Source: an uncultured Pelagibacteraceae bacterium (GTDB taxonomy: Bacteria > Pseudomonadota > Alphaproteobacteria > Pelagibacterales > Pelagibacteraceae). From it: DNA of 64,000 nt. The translations under genes were made by a program, and so were the position numbers. The stretch is taken from assembly GCA_902562645.1 (NCBI GenBank), contig CACETY010000005.1, positions 1 through 64,000 of the forward strand, in the 5' to 3' direction. The notes under the pieces were generated by a model, which was not told the DNA's origin, did no database searches, and was given only the letters and a program-made list of their open reading frames with translations. How positions within the stretch are numbered: the first letter of the stretch is position 1; every line of letters starts with the position of its first letter. This document shows, piece after piece, positions 56,949-64,000 of this stretch.

Positions 56949-57724
56949 TGATTATTAGCTCTTGGAATGTAAATTCTATTAGGGCAAGAATATTAAACGT
57001 TCAAGAATACCTAAAAAAATTTGATCCTGACGTGGTATTAGTCCAGGAAATTAAAACTCAAGATGAAACTTATCCTTATGATGACGTTAAAAAAATTAAA
57101 TATGAAAGTTACGTATTTGGGCAAAAAAGTTATAACGGTGTTGCAATACTTTCAAAAAAAAAATTAGATAATATTCAAAAAGATATCTTTAAAGATAAAA
57201 ACAAACAATCAAGAATAATTACAGCCGATTTAAAATATAAATCAAAAGTAATTAAACTAATAAATATCTATACTCCAAATGGAAATCCAGTAGATACTGA
57301 GAAATATGATTATAAATTATATTGGTTAGATAGTTTAATAAAAAAATTGAAATCTCTTTTAAAAACAAATGAAAATATAATCATTGCAGGTGATTTTAAT
57401 ATTATTCCTTCTGCTGAAGATGTTCATGATCCTAAAGGGTATGAAAACGATGCATTGTATAGAATAGAAATTAGAAAGAAGTTAAGAGAAATGTATAATT
57501 TAGGATTTCATGATGCATTTCGATATATCTATCCTGATAAAGAAGAGTATACTTTTTGGGATTACACAAGTGGAGCTTGGCAAAAAAATAATGGTATGAG
57601 GATTGATCACTTCTTAGTAACCAATTCATTATTAAAAAATATTAAGGATATTAAAATTAATAAATATCCAAGAGGTAGAGAGAAACCCTCAGATCACACC
57701 CCTATTGAATTAGAATTAACTTAA
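56948..57724 (+). CDS. xthA: Exodeoxyribonuclease III
   Basis: 258 residues from ATG 56948 (MIISSWNVNSIRARI). An earlier in-frame codon at 56918 lies inside erpA and is not the start. VLVQEIKTQDE supplies the metal glutamate, NIYTPNGNP, IAGDFNIIPS the catalytic DxN, and RIDHFLVT and SDHTPIELEL the last motifs. AP endonuclease/exonuclease in base-excision repair. It overlaps the convergent dehydrogenase by 9 bp. Confidence 0.96.
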   Translation: MIISSWNVNSIRARILNVQEYLKKFDPDVVLVQEIKTQDETYPYDDVKKIKYESYVFGQKSYNGVAILSKKKLDNIQKDIFKDKNKQSRIITADLKYKSKVIKLINIYTPNGNPVDTEKYDYKLYWLDSLIKKLKSLLKTNENIIIAGDFNIIPSAEDVHDPKGYENDALYRIEIRKKLREMYNLGFHDAFRYIYPDKEEYTFWDYTSGAWQKNNGMRIDHFLVTNSLLKNIKDIKINKYPRGREKPSDHTPIELELT

Positions 57725-58714
57725 AGATTTAATTTTATTAACCAAGTCTTCATTTATATGTCTTGGTCCTTTATCTAATCTATTTTTATGTCTTCTTTCA
57801 CCAGGAAGTCTAACATCCCCCATTGATTTCATTTTTTCAAAAAACTTTGAGGAGTGTGTGTCCCAATCAGAATTTGATAATTTTTCTGGGGATATTGCTA
57901 AAATGAACTCTCCACCACTTGGTGGACCGCCATCATTATTATCCTTCTCAGCCGTCTCATAACTAAAATTATCTCCAACAAGGGCTCCAGCAAGCAATTC
58001 GACCATCATCGCAATCCCTGAGCCTTTATAGCCGCCAAAAGGCAATAAAACACCCCCATCTGCTATTTCAGCTGGATCTGTTGTGTCCTTTCCTTCTTTT
58101 GTTAATCCTGTGCCTAATGGAACTTTGTGACCTTCCCTTTTTGCAACTTGAACCTCACCCATTGCCATAGATGCTGTTGCCATATCATAAACTACTGGAG
58201 GTTTATTTTTTCTAGGCCAAGCAAATGAAATTGGATTTGTTCCAAATAAAGGTTTGATAGATCCCGCAGGTGCAACAGCTGGTTTATAAGATGTGCAAGC
58301 AAAAGCAACTAGGCCTTCTTCTGCTATTGCCTCTGTTTCAGGCCACATCGCTGCCATATGATGCGAATTTGTTATAGATAAAACCGCTACTCCATTTTCT
58401 TTTGCAGCTTTAATTAACTCCGGCAAGCTTTTATTTAAAACCATTGGTGCCAAACAATTGTTACCATCTACTTTAACAACGCTTGGTGTAATTTTAGAAA
58501 CTTTAGGTCTATTTTTTCCATTAATTTTTCCACTTTTTAATCCAGCAACATAAGCAGGTAATCTGAATAAGCCATGAGAAAGTGAACCATCTCTTTCTGC
58601 TTTCATTATCAAATCAGATAAAATATTTGATGTTTCCTCATCACATCCATTAGCTAATAAAGTTTTATTTGCTAAATTATAAATATCTTCAAGACTTAAA
58701 GAAACCGTTGCCAT
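57716..58714 (-). CDS. Malate/L-lactate dehydrogenase (Ldh2) family oxidoreductase
   Basis: 332 residues. SHGLFRLPAYVAGLKSGKIN, ITNSHHMAAMWPETEAIAEE, GTNPISFAWP and MATASMAMGEVQ, GGYKGSGIAMMVELLAG match the Ldh2/YiaK/AllD family of NAD(P)-dependent reductases acting on 2-oxo acids or pyrroline-carboxylate. Substrate cannot be told. Stand-alone between xthA and znuA. Confidence 0.9.
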   Translation of the reverse strand: MATVSLSLEDIYNLANKTLLANGCDEETSNILSDLIMKAERDGSLSHGLFRLPAYVAGLKSGKINGKNRPKVSKITPSVVKVDGNNCLAPMVLNKSLPELIKAAKENGVAVLSITNSHHMAAMWPETEAIAEEGLVAFACTSYKPAVAPAGSIKPLFGTNPISFAWPRKNKPPVVYDMATASMAMGEVQVAKREGHKVPLGTGLTKEGKDTTDPAEIADGGVLLPFGGYKGSGIAMMVELLAGALVGDNFSYETAEKDNNDGGPPSGGEFILAISPEKLSNSDWDTHSSKFFEKMKSMGDVRLPGERRHKNRLDKGPRHINEDLVNKIKSLS

Positions 58715-58757
58715 AAATATTATTAGATCTTATTTATGGCAGAAGTTCAATTCTAAA

Positions 58758-59807
58758 TTAACAACCTTTGAAAGATTTTGACATATTCTTAATCAAGTCA
58801 AAATATAATGCTTTTCCAGGGGTAAGTGTTGCACCTAATGGATCTAAAACACCAGTTTTAATATCCATATCTTTAGCAACAGCATTAATTATATCAGGAT
58901 TAAATTGTGGTTCTGAAAATATACATGCAACTTTATCATGTTCTATTACCTCTCTAATTTCTGCTAATTGTTCTGCACCAGGCATTACATCAGTATTAAC
59001 TGTAAAAGCACCTAGAACGTTAACATTAAATCTTTTTTCGAAGTATTGATAAGCGTCATGGAAAACTATCGAAGATGTACTTTGATTTAAATCAGTCATA
59101 ACCTCAATAGTAAGTTTGTCGATATCTTTAAGAGCTTTTTCTAAATTACTTTTATAAGTTGAAGCATTTTTTGCATCATTTTCAATTAAATGCTCAACCA
59201 TTTCATTTAAGATTACTTTAGCATTAATAGGATCTAACCAAATGTGTGGATCATGTTCACCATGGTGATGTCCTTCGTGATCGTCATGATCGTCGTGATC
59301 GTCTTTTTTCTTGTGGTCGTGGTCATCATGGTCATCTTCTTTATGACCATCTTCTTTTTTAGCATGATCATCGTGGTCATCATGATCATCTTTTTTCTTG
59401 TGGCCATGATCGTCATGTCCATTATCGTCATGGTCGTCAAAAATATTTCTCTCTCTGAATTTTAATTTGTTTAATCCTTTAATTTCTAATAACTCGATTT
59501 TTTCTGCTTTTTTAGCAATTGAATCTAAAGGCTTTTCTAGAAAATTTTCTATATCCTCACCTACCCAAAAAACAATATCTGCATTTTGTAACATTTTTGC
59601 ATGTGAGGGCTTTAAAGCAAAACCGTGTGGCGATGCATAACCATCAACTATGAGATCTGGCTTAGCTACTCCATCCATTAAATAACTAGCTAATGAGTGA
59701 ATAGGTTTTATTGATGCTACAACTTTAATATCAGCATTTGCTGATGTAAAAAAAGTTAAAAATGATAAGAATGATAAGATTATTGTGGATTTTGTTATTT
59801 TTTTCAT
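58758..59807 (-). CDS. znuA: Zinc ABC transporter substrate-binding protein
   Basis: 349 residues with a signal peptide. VVASIKPIHSLASYLMDGV and GYASPHGFALKPSHAKML give two zinc histidines; a long Asp/His/Lys-rich loop at residues 124-187 (59247-59438) consists of imperfect repeats of DDHDDH and GHKKK, which captures zinc; DPHIWLDP resumes the core. The gene is divergent from znuC across a region with two Zur-box-like palindromes, implying repression by zinc. Confidence 0.95.
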   Translation of the reverse strand: MKKITKSTIILSFLSFLTFFTSANADIKVVASIKPIHSLASYLMDGVAKPDLIVDGYASPHGFALKPSHAKMLQNADIVFWVGEDIENFLEKPLDSIAKKAEKIELLEIKGLNKLKFRERNIFDDHDDNGHDDHGHKKKDDHDDHDDHAKKEDGHKEDDHDDHDHKKKDDHDDHDDHEGHHHGEHDPHIWLDPINAKVILNEMVEHLIENDAKNASTYKSNLEKALKDIDKLTIEVMTDLNQSTSSIVFHDAYQYFEKRFNVNVLGAFTVNTDVMPGAEQLAEIREVIEHDKVACIFSEPQFNPDIINAVAKDMDIKTGVLDPLGATLTPGKALYFDLIKNMSKSFKGC

Positions 59808-59827
59808 AATATTGTTTTTTAATTTTT

Positions 59828-59840
59828 GTTATAATATAAC
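59828..59840. promoter_or_regulatory. Zur-box-like palindrome 1
   Basis: GTTATAATATAAC matches the 13-bp core GTTATANTATAAC of the proteobacterial Zur box exactly. It lies in the 72-bp divergent region between znuA and znuC, 20 bp from the znuA start, and overlaps a possible -10 (TATAAT). Confidence 0.75.
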
Positions 59841-59845
59841 ACTAT

Positions 59846-59858
59846 GTAATAATATAAC
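59846..59858. promoter_or_regulatory. Zur-box-like palindrome 2
   Basis: GTAATAATATAAC differs from the same Zur core by one base. Its centre is 18 bp from box 1, nearly two helical turns, so Zur dimers could bind side by side and shut both divergent promoters. Confidence 0.6.
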
Positions 59859-59879
59859 ATCTTGAAGTCAAGTGGATAT

Positions 59880-60626
59880 ATGAGTTTAGAAAAAAATATA
59901 TTAGTAAAGTTAAATAATGTTGGGATCCAACAAAATGACAAGTGGCTCGTAAAAGGAGTTTCGCTAGAGGTTGAAAAAGGAAAAATAGTAACTTTAATTG
60001 GACCAAATGGTTCTGGGAAAAGTACAACAGCTAAAATTGCTTTAGGTATATACAAAAACATAGAGGGAAATGTTGAAAAATTAACAAACAATATAGGATA
60101 TGTCCCTCAAAAAATATCAATAGATTGGACTCTCCCCTTAAGAGTCAAAGATTTAATGGTTTTGACAGATAATATTAAAGATGAATTGATAGATGAGGCT
60201 TTGACATTAACCGGTGTTATACATCTTAAAGAAAAAAATTTAGGAAATTTATCAGGGGGTGAATTTCAAAGAGTTTTGCTTGCAAGAGCTATTTCAAAAA
60301 AACCAGAATTATTAGTTCTTGATGAACCTGTTCAAGGAGTTGATTTCACAGGTGAAATTGCTCTCTATGAATTAATTAAAAAAATTTCTGAAAAACTTAA
60401 TTGTGGAATATTATTAATTTCTCATGATCTACACACAGTAATGAGTGCTACTGATCATGTTGTTTGTTTAAATGGACACGTATGTTGTTCAGGTTCTCCA
60501 AAAGACGTAGCACGAAATAATGAGTACAAAGCATTATTTGGGGAACAAGCTTCTCAAACACTATCTGTTTATGAGCACAAACATGACCATGAACATTCAA
60601 TTGATGGAAAGATAAAGAAAAATTAA
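59880..60626 (+). CDS. znuC: Zinc ABC transporter ATP-binding protein
   Basis: 248 residues from ATG 59880; the upstream in-frame TTG (59862) would lengthen it into the operator region. LIGPNGSGKSTTAKIALG is Walker A, NLSGGEFQRVLLARAI the signature, LVLDEPVQGVDF Walker B. A His-rich tail (EHKHDHEHS) is seen. It is directly abutted by znuB. Confidence 0.96.
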   Translation: MSLEKNILVKLNNVGIQQNDKWLVKGVSLEVEKGKIVTLIGPNGSGKSTTAKIALGIYKNIEGNVEKLTNNIGYVPQKISIDWTLPLRVKDLMVLTDNIKDELIDEALTLTGVIHLKEKNLGNLSGGEFQRVLLARAISKKPELLVLDEPVQGVDFTGEIALYELIKKISEKLNCGILLISHDLHTVMSATDHVVCLNGHVCCSGSPKDVARNNEYKALFGEQASQTLSVYEHKHDHEHSIDGKIKKN

Positions 60627-61430
60627 ATGTTTGATGATTTTTTTATAAGAGCTTTAGTTGCAGGAATTGGAATTGCTTTGGTAACAGGTCCTCTTGGATG
60701 TTTTGTTGTTTGGAGAAGATTATCATATTTTGGGGATACTCTCGCCCACTCTGCTTTACTAGGTGTAACAATTGCATACACTCTAGATTTTAATATTGCT
60801 ATTGCAATTTTTATTACTTCATCAATTATTGCATTAATTTTAGTAAAACTTGAAAGAAAAACTAATTTACCTGGTGATGCTTTGCTAGGGCTACTAGCTC
60901 ACTCATCACTTGCCGTTGGTTTAGTTGTTATCGGCTTTTTAACATTTATTAGATTTGATATCATGGGATTGTTATTTGGAGATATATTAGCTGTAACAAC
61001 AGATGATTTGCTTATAATTTGGATTGGTGGAGCTATAATATTATTGGTTTTAAAATTAATTTGGAAACCTTTATTTGCTTCAACAGTAAACTACGAATTA
61101 GCTGAAGCGGAAGGTCTAAAACCTGACAGGGCTAAAGCAATATTTACAATATTAATAGCTGCAATTATTGCAATTTCTATCAAAATGGTTGGATTATTAC
61201 TTATTACAGGATTATTAATTATCCCAACCGCAATGGCTAGAAACATATCTGATAACCCTCAGAAGATGGTTATATTTTCAATAATTGGAGGGTTGTTGTC
61301 AGTATTTTTAGGATTATTTTCTTCGTTAGAATTCAATACACCATCAGGGCCCTCAATCGTGGCAGCTGCTTTGATTTTATTTATTATTTCATTATTCAAA
61401 ATTAAACAAACGATACAATTGAAAAACTAA
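60627..61430 (+). CDS. znuB: Zinc ABC transporter permease
   Basis: 267 residues, about seven helices. DDFFIRALVAGIGIALVTGPLG, GDTLAHSALLGVTIAY and KMVGLLLITGLLIIPTAMAR are the conserved parts of ABC-3 permeases. It starts on the base after the znuC stop. Confidence 0.96.
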   Translation: MFDDFFIRALVAGIGIALVTGPLGCFVVWRRLSYFGDTLAHSALLGVTIAYTLDFNIAIAIFITSSIIALILVKLERKTNLPGDALLGLLAHSSLAVGLVVIGFLTFIRFDIMGLLFGDILAVTTDDLLIIWIGGAIILLVLKLIWKPLFASTVNYELAEAEGLKPDRAKAIFTILIAAIIAISIKMVGLLLITGLLIIPTAMARNISDNPQKMVIFSIIGGLLSVFLGLFSSLEFNTPSGPSIVAAALILFIISLFKIKQTIQLKN

Positions 61431-61453
61431 TGATCAATTGATAAAAATAGAAA

Positions 61454-61852
61454 ATGCAAAATCAACAAGTATTAACAAAAAATCAAAAAATAGTTTTAGA
61501 TATAATTGAAAAATCTTCTCAACCATTAAAAGCATATTCAATTTTATTTGATGTTAAAAAAAGAGGAATTAATGCTCCTTTACAAGTCTATAGAGCTTTG
61601 GACAAATTGGTAGAGATTGGAAAAATACATAAAATAGAAAGTAGGAATTCCTTTATAGCTTGCAAGAATTCAAAATGTCAAATTACCAAAGCAACAGTTT
61701 TTTCAATTTGTGAAAACTGTGAAGATGTAAAAGAGATTCATGATCATAAATTATCTGAGCATTTGAAACATTATAAAGATAATAAAGGCATGAAATATAG
61801 CAAATATAATTTAGAATTTTTTGGTTTATGCAAGAGGTGCATTAAAAATTAG
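61454..61852 (+). CDS. zur: Fur-family zinc regulator Zur
   Basis: 132 residues. LKAYSILFDVKKRGINAPLQ is the winged helix, VYRALDKLVEIGKIHKIESR the second helix, and paired cysteines (ICENC; CKRC) bind structural zinc. Function as Zur rather than Fur is inferred from the znuCB operon and the palindromes at znuA/znuC. Confidence 0.9.
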   Translation: MQNQQVLTKNQKIVLDIIEKSSQPLKAYSILFDVKKRGINAPLQVYRALDKLVEIGKIHKIESRNSFIACKNSKCQITKATVFSICENCEDVKEIHDHKLSEHLKHYKDNKGMKYSKYNLEFFGLCKRCIKN

Positions 61853-61921
61853 ATTTTTTGGGGTCAAGATAGATTAGATTGTCTTGAAGATGCATTAAAT
61901 AAATTAGTAAAAATTACTTAA
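61853..61921 (+). pseudogene. C-terminal remnant of a DsbA/2-hydroxychromene-isomerase family gene
   Basis: Directly after the zur stop codon, in the same frame, 22 codons read IFWGQDRLDCLEDALNKLVK and then end at TAA. The stretch (I/V)FWGQDRLD followed by an amphipathic helix is the typical C-terminus of the GST-kappa/2-hydroxychromene-2-carboxylate isomerase family. No start codon or other part of such a gene is nearby. It looks like the tail of a gene mostly deleted, leaving zur fused in position to its end. Confidence 0.6.
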
Positions 61922-61970
61922 TTTCATAAATCCTTAACAAAACTGACATAAACAAAATCAAGGAGTGATT

Positions 61971-62192
61971 ATGTTTATAAAAAAATATCTAAAATGGATA
62001 AGTACATTTTTAGTCTTAACTGGAATTTTACTTACTAATCTTAATATCTACCCTATAAATATTTATTTTCATGGACTGGGTGTTGTGGGGTGGACTATAG
62101 CTGGATTTATTTCAAAAGATAAGGCTATATTAACAAATTTTGGATTACAAATACCTCTTTTTGTAATTGGAATTTATAAAGTGATATTCTAA
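61971..62192 (+). CDS. Small membrane protein (73 aa) ahead of arsC
   Basis: ATG at 61971, five bases after AGGAG; an in-frame GTG at 61965 overlaps that ribosome-binding site and is unlikely. Two or three hydrophobic helices: WISTFLVLTGILLTNLNIYP, GLGVVGWTIAGFI and LQIPLFVIGIYKVIF. No family recognised. Its stop overlaps the arsC start (TAATG), so it belongs to that operon. Confidence 0.65.
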   Translation: MFIKKYLKWISTFLVLTGILLTNLNIYPINIYFHGLGVVGWTIAGFISKDKAILTNFGLQIPLFVIGIYKVIF

Positions 62193-62626
62193 TGAAAAGA
62201 GTTTTATTTGTCTGCACAGGTAATTCAGCTAGAAGCATTATAGCTGAGAGCATAATTAATAACTTATATTATGATAAATTTATTGGTTATAGCGCAGGTA
62301 GTAATCCTTCAGGAGAAATTAATCCAATTATAGAAAAATTTTTAAAAGAGAAGAAATTTGATTTATCAAATTACAGTTCAAAAAATTTTGATACTTTTAT
62401 TAACTCAGATATTAAATTAGATTATGTAATTACAGTGTGTAACAATGCTAACAATGAAGTGTGTCCTATTTGGCCTGATAAAAATCAAATTATTCATTGG
62501 GATATTGAAGATCCAGTAAAAAAATTTAATTTAGATACTGATACAACAAATCAAAAAAAAGTATTTAATGATACATATCAAACAATATTTAAGAAAATAG
62601 AAAATTGGATTAACAGTGAAATATAG
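62192..62626 (+). CDS. arsC: Arsenate reductase (low-MW phosphatase type)
   Basis: 144 residues. VLFVCTGNSARS is the CX5R loop with Cys8 and Arg14. VITVCNNANNEVCPIWPDKN supplies the two further redox cysteines (about 83 and 90) used by thioredoxin-coupled ArsC, and HWDIEDP the aspartate of the phosphatase fold. It reduces arsenate to arsenite for export. It overlaps the aquaporin gene by 11 bp. Confidence 0.88.
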   Translation: MKRVLFVCTGNSARSIIAESIINNLYYDKFIGYSAGSNPSGEINPIIEKFLKEKKFDLSNYSSKNFDTFINSDIKLDYVITVCNNANNEVCPIWPDKNQIIHWDIEDPVKKFNLDTDTTNQKKVFNDTYQTIFKKIENWINSEI

Positions 62627-63293
62627 TAAGTTTTTTCTTGGAGAGTTTATTGGTAGTTGTTTCCTTGTAATGATTATTGTTGGCTCAGGAATAATGGCTG
62701 AAAATCTTACAGATGATACGGGTATTATGCTTTTAGCCAATACGATAGCAACTGGCGCAGGACTTTTTGTGCTAATAACTGTTTTTAGTGATGTTTCAGG
62801 AGCACATTTTAATCCATTTGTAAGTCTAGCAATGTTTCTTACAAAAAAATTAAAAGGAAATTTATTACCTTCATATATATCTGCACAAATTTTAGGTTGT
62901 TTGTTAGGTGTAGCACTCGCCAATTTCTTTTTTGAACATCAAATTTTTGAATTATCAACAAAATCAAGGGACGGAGTACATATATTTACATCTGAAATTG
63001 TAGCAACATTTGGATTAATTCTCATAATTTTTGGATCTTTAAAGAAAGGAAGTGTGGTAGTTGCCTCATGTGTAGCCTTTTATATCACTGCTGGTTATTG
63101 GTTTACTTCGTCGACTTCATTTGCAAATCCTGCTGTAGCAATAGCGAGAACATTTACAGAAAGTTTTACTGGAATTAATTATATGTATACTCCAGTTTAT
63201 ATATTGGCAGAAATTATCGGTGCACTTTTTGCTGTATTTGTGGCTAAAAAAATACTTTTCAATAACAGGACAAGAGATAAAACTATCTCGTAG
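62616..63293 (+). CDS. Aquaporin/MIP-family channel (AqpS-like)
   Basis: 225 residues from GTG, about six helices with two half-helix loops: GAHFNPFVSLAMFLTK (NPA changed to NPF) and FANPAVAIARTF (intact NPA with the selectivity Arg). Linked in an operon to arsC, it probably lets arsenite or methylated arsenic leave the cell, as known for AqpS in Sinorhizobium. No ArsR or ArsB gene is in the window. Confidence 0.85.
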   Translation: MKYSKFFLGEFIGSCFLVMIIVGSGIMAENLTDDTGIMLLANTIATGAGLFVLITVFSDVSGAHFNPFVSLAMFLTKKLKGNLLPSYISAQILGCLLGVALANFFFEHQIFELSTKSRDGVHIFTSEIVATFGLILIIFGSLKKGSVVVASCVAFYITAGYWFTSSTSFANPAVAIARTFTESFTGINYMYTPVYILAEIIGALFAVFVAKKILFNNRTRDKTIS

Positions 63294-63294
63294 A

Positions 63295-63327
63295 AAAATT
63301 GAACCTATAAGATTTAAGGTCAATTTT
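63295..63327. terminator. Bidirectional terminator-like hairpin
   Basis: AAAATTGAACCT (63295-63306) and AGGTCAATTTT (63317-63327) pair over eleven bases with one bulged A, and the A- and T-rich ends suit termination in both directions between the convergent aquaporin and DUF1868 genes. Confidence 0.5.
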
Positions 63328-63403
63328 CTAAATCAGTTTTTAAAAAATTTATTGAAAATCAAAAATTAAAATAATAATGAAGAATATCTATAAGTTAAAA
63401 CTA

Positions 63404-64000
63404 TTACAGGCTAGAAGGATTAATACTTTCAAACTCCAGCATGTTTTTAAAGGTACACATTTCAGGTTTTGTGAAAGTAATTTTAGGAAATTTTTTATTA
63501 AAATCAGAGGATAATTGTTTATTAAATTTAGTTAAATTTTTTATTTCAGTTTCATTAAGTTGTCTCAAAATATAAGCTAATGTAATATGGAAAGTATATC
63601 TTTGATGATTTTCAAATTTAATTTTCAATAAATCACTTAGTTCATCTCTACAATTTCTTAAAATTTTTTCGTCCTCCTTGGAAAAGGGTTCTAAAACAAT
63701 GCTGTAGCCACCAAAAAATGTTTTTATTTTTAAATTGATTTCTTTTGGAAAATTATAGTTTTCAATTCTTTTATTTAATTGAATAGCTATATCTTTGTAA
63801 TCCATATCAAGATCTATATCTGTTGGCCAATAATAAGTATTTTTTGTATTTAAATTACAACAGTCAAATAATGTCATATGAAAACTAGATGGAGGTAAAT
63901 AGGAATAAGTTTTTTCAGGATTAAAATTTTCTAAATTTTTTTGAAAACCAATAATTTGATCAGATAAATATGTATTAAGAGGAATATTACAAATTATTGT
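63404..64000 (-). CDS. DUF1868 2H-phosphoesterase-like protein (5' end outside window)
   Basis: The frame remains open to the last base of the window, so the gene starts beyond it; 198 codons are visible. An ATG at 63877 is internal. LPPSSFHMTLFDCC carries the first H-x-T and RYTFHITLAYILRQL the second, the two catalytic repeats of 2H phosphoesterases; both together with TYYWP/D lead me to DUF1868. Such enzymes cut cyclic phosphates or 2'-5' bonds in RNA or nucleotides; here the substrate is unknown. Confidence 0.75.
   Translation of the reverse strand, partial: TIICNIPLNTYLSDQIIGFQKNLENFNPEKTYSYLPPSSFHMTLFDCCNLNTKNTYYWPTDIDLDMDYKDIAIQLNKRIENYNFPKEINLKIKTFFGGYSIVLEPFSKEDEKILRNCRDELSDLLKIKFENHQRYTFHITLAYILRQLNETEIKNLTKFNKQLSSDFNKKFPKITFTKPEMCTFKNMLEFESINPSSL

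Noticed and set aside
59234-59465. Met/Thr-rich and Val/Ile-rich open frames opposite and beside znuA
   Set aside because: They are shadows of the repetitive Asp/His codons of znuA.
59862-59879. TTG start of znuC at 59862
   Set aside because: It lies next to the Zur operator; ATG 59880 gives the normal ABC protein N-terminus.

Overview
The window looks like a chromosomal segment of a streamlined marine alphaproteobacterium, most likely the SAR11/Pelagibacter lineage. This is inferred from very low GC, intergenic gaps often under 20 bp or negative, the standard genetic code, and alphaproteobacterial gene orders: rplM-rpsI-argC; rpmF-plsX-ihfA-merR beside a ubiquinol-cytochrome c chaperone; mltB-rlpA-dac-tmk-holB-metG-tatD-MBL; argS-x-nagZ-scpA-scpB-tatABC-serS. 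No database search was possible, so all names rest on motifs, lengths and neighbours.

Layout. 1-3.8 kb: three surface-polysaccharide glycosyltransferases, the first cut by the window start, probably the edge of a variable cell-surface island. 3.8-4.75 kb: a tyrosine recombinase with its own promoter and a 9-7-9 inverted repeat. 4.77-6.5 kb: a small membrane protein, a DUF2938 protein, a GC-rich structured RNA of about 190 nt with an intrinsic terminator, a minimal O6-alkylguanine methyltransferase, and about 510 bp of AT-rich DNA with no gene. 6.5-11.7 kb (minus): rplM-rpsI-argC-small lipoprotein-hom and two transporters. 11.9-15.4 kb (plus): two O-acetylhomoserine sulfhydrylase-like enzymes flanking an alpha/beta hydrolase. 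15.4-24.5 kb: ctaA, chorismate mutase, rpmG/merR/ihfA/plsX/rpmF, bamE, glpX, an SbmA-like transporter, a complex I accessory subunit, nhaA and a peroxidase, with tRNA-Glu and tRNA-Pro. 24.5-32.9 kb (minus): the metG/tmk/dac/mltB run. 33-42.2 kb: tRNA-Ser, sdhE, recG, DUF502, an M48 protease, tRNA-Lys, tgt, a cyclophilin, coaD, gyrA, ssb. 42.3-45.8 kb: uvrA and a PuuD-like membrane protein. 45.8-56.6 kb (minus): secF-secD-yajC, serS, tatCBA, scpBA, nagZ, argS, dgt. 56.6-64 kb: erpA, xthA, an Ldh2-family dehydrogenase, a divergent zinc-uptake locus (znuA | znuCB-zur) with two Zur-box-like palindromes, a gene remnant, an arsC-aquaporin pair, and a DUF1868 gene cut by the window end.

How the parts work together. 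Most genes are housekeeping: translation, Sec/Tat export, cell-wall turnover, DNA replication and repair, and amino-acid synthesis (arginine, threonine/methionine, aromatic). The accessory content is the surface-glycan edge with its recombinase, the unidentified RNA with the methyltransferase, the sulfur amino-acid trio, and the metal block. The most notable points are the structured RNA (three GNRA-type loops and a possible pseudoknot), a tRNA-guanine transglycosylase that has lost all four expected zinc ligands, an RlpA-like protein without its catalytic region, and a short remnant of a DsbA/isomerase-family gene just after zur.
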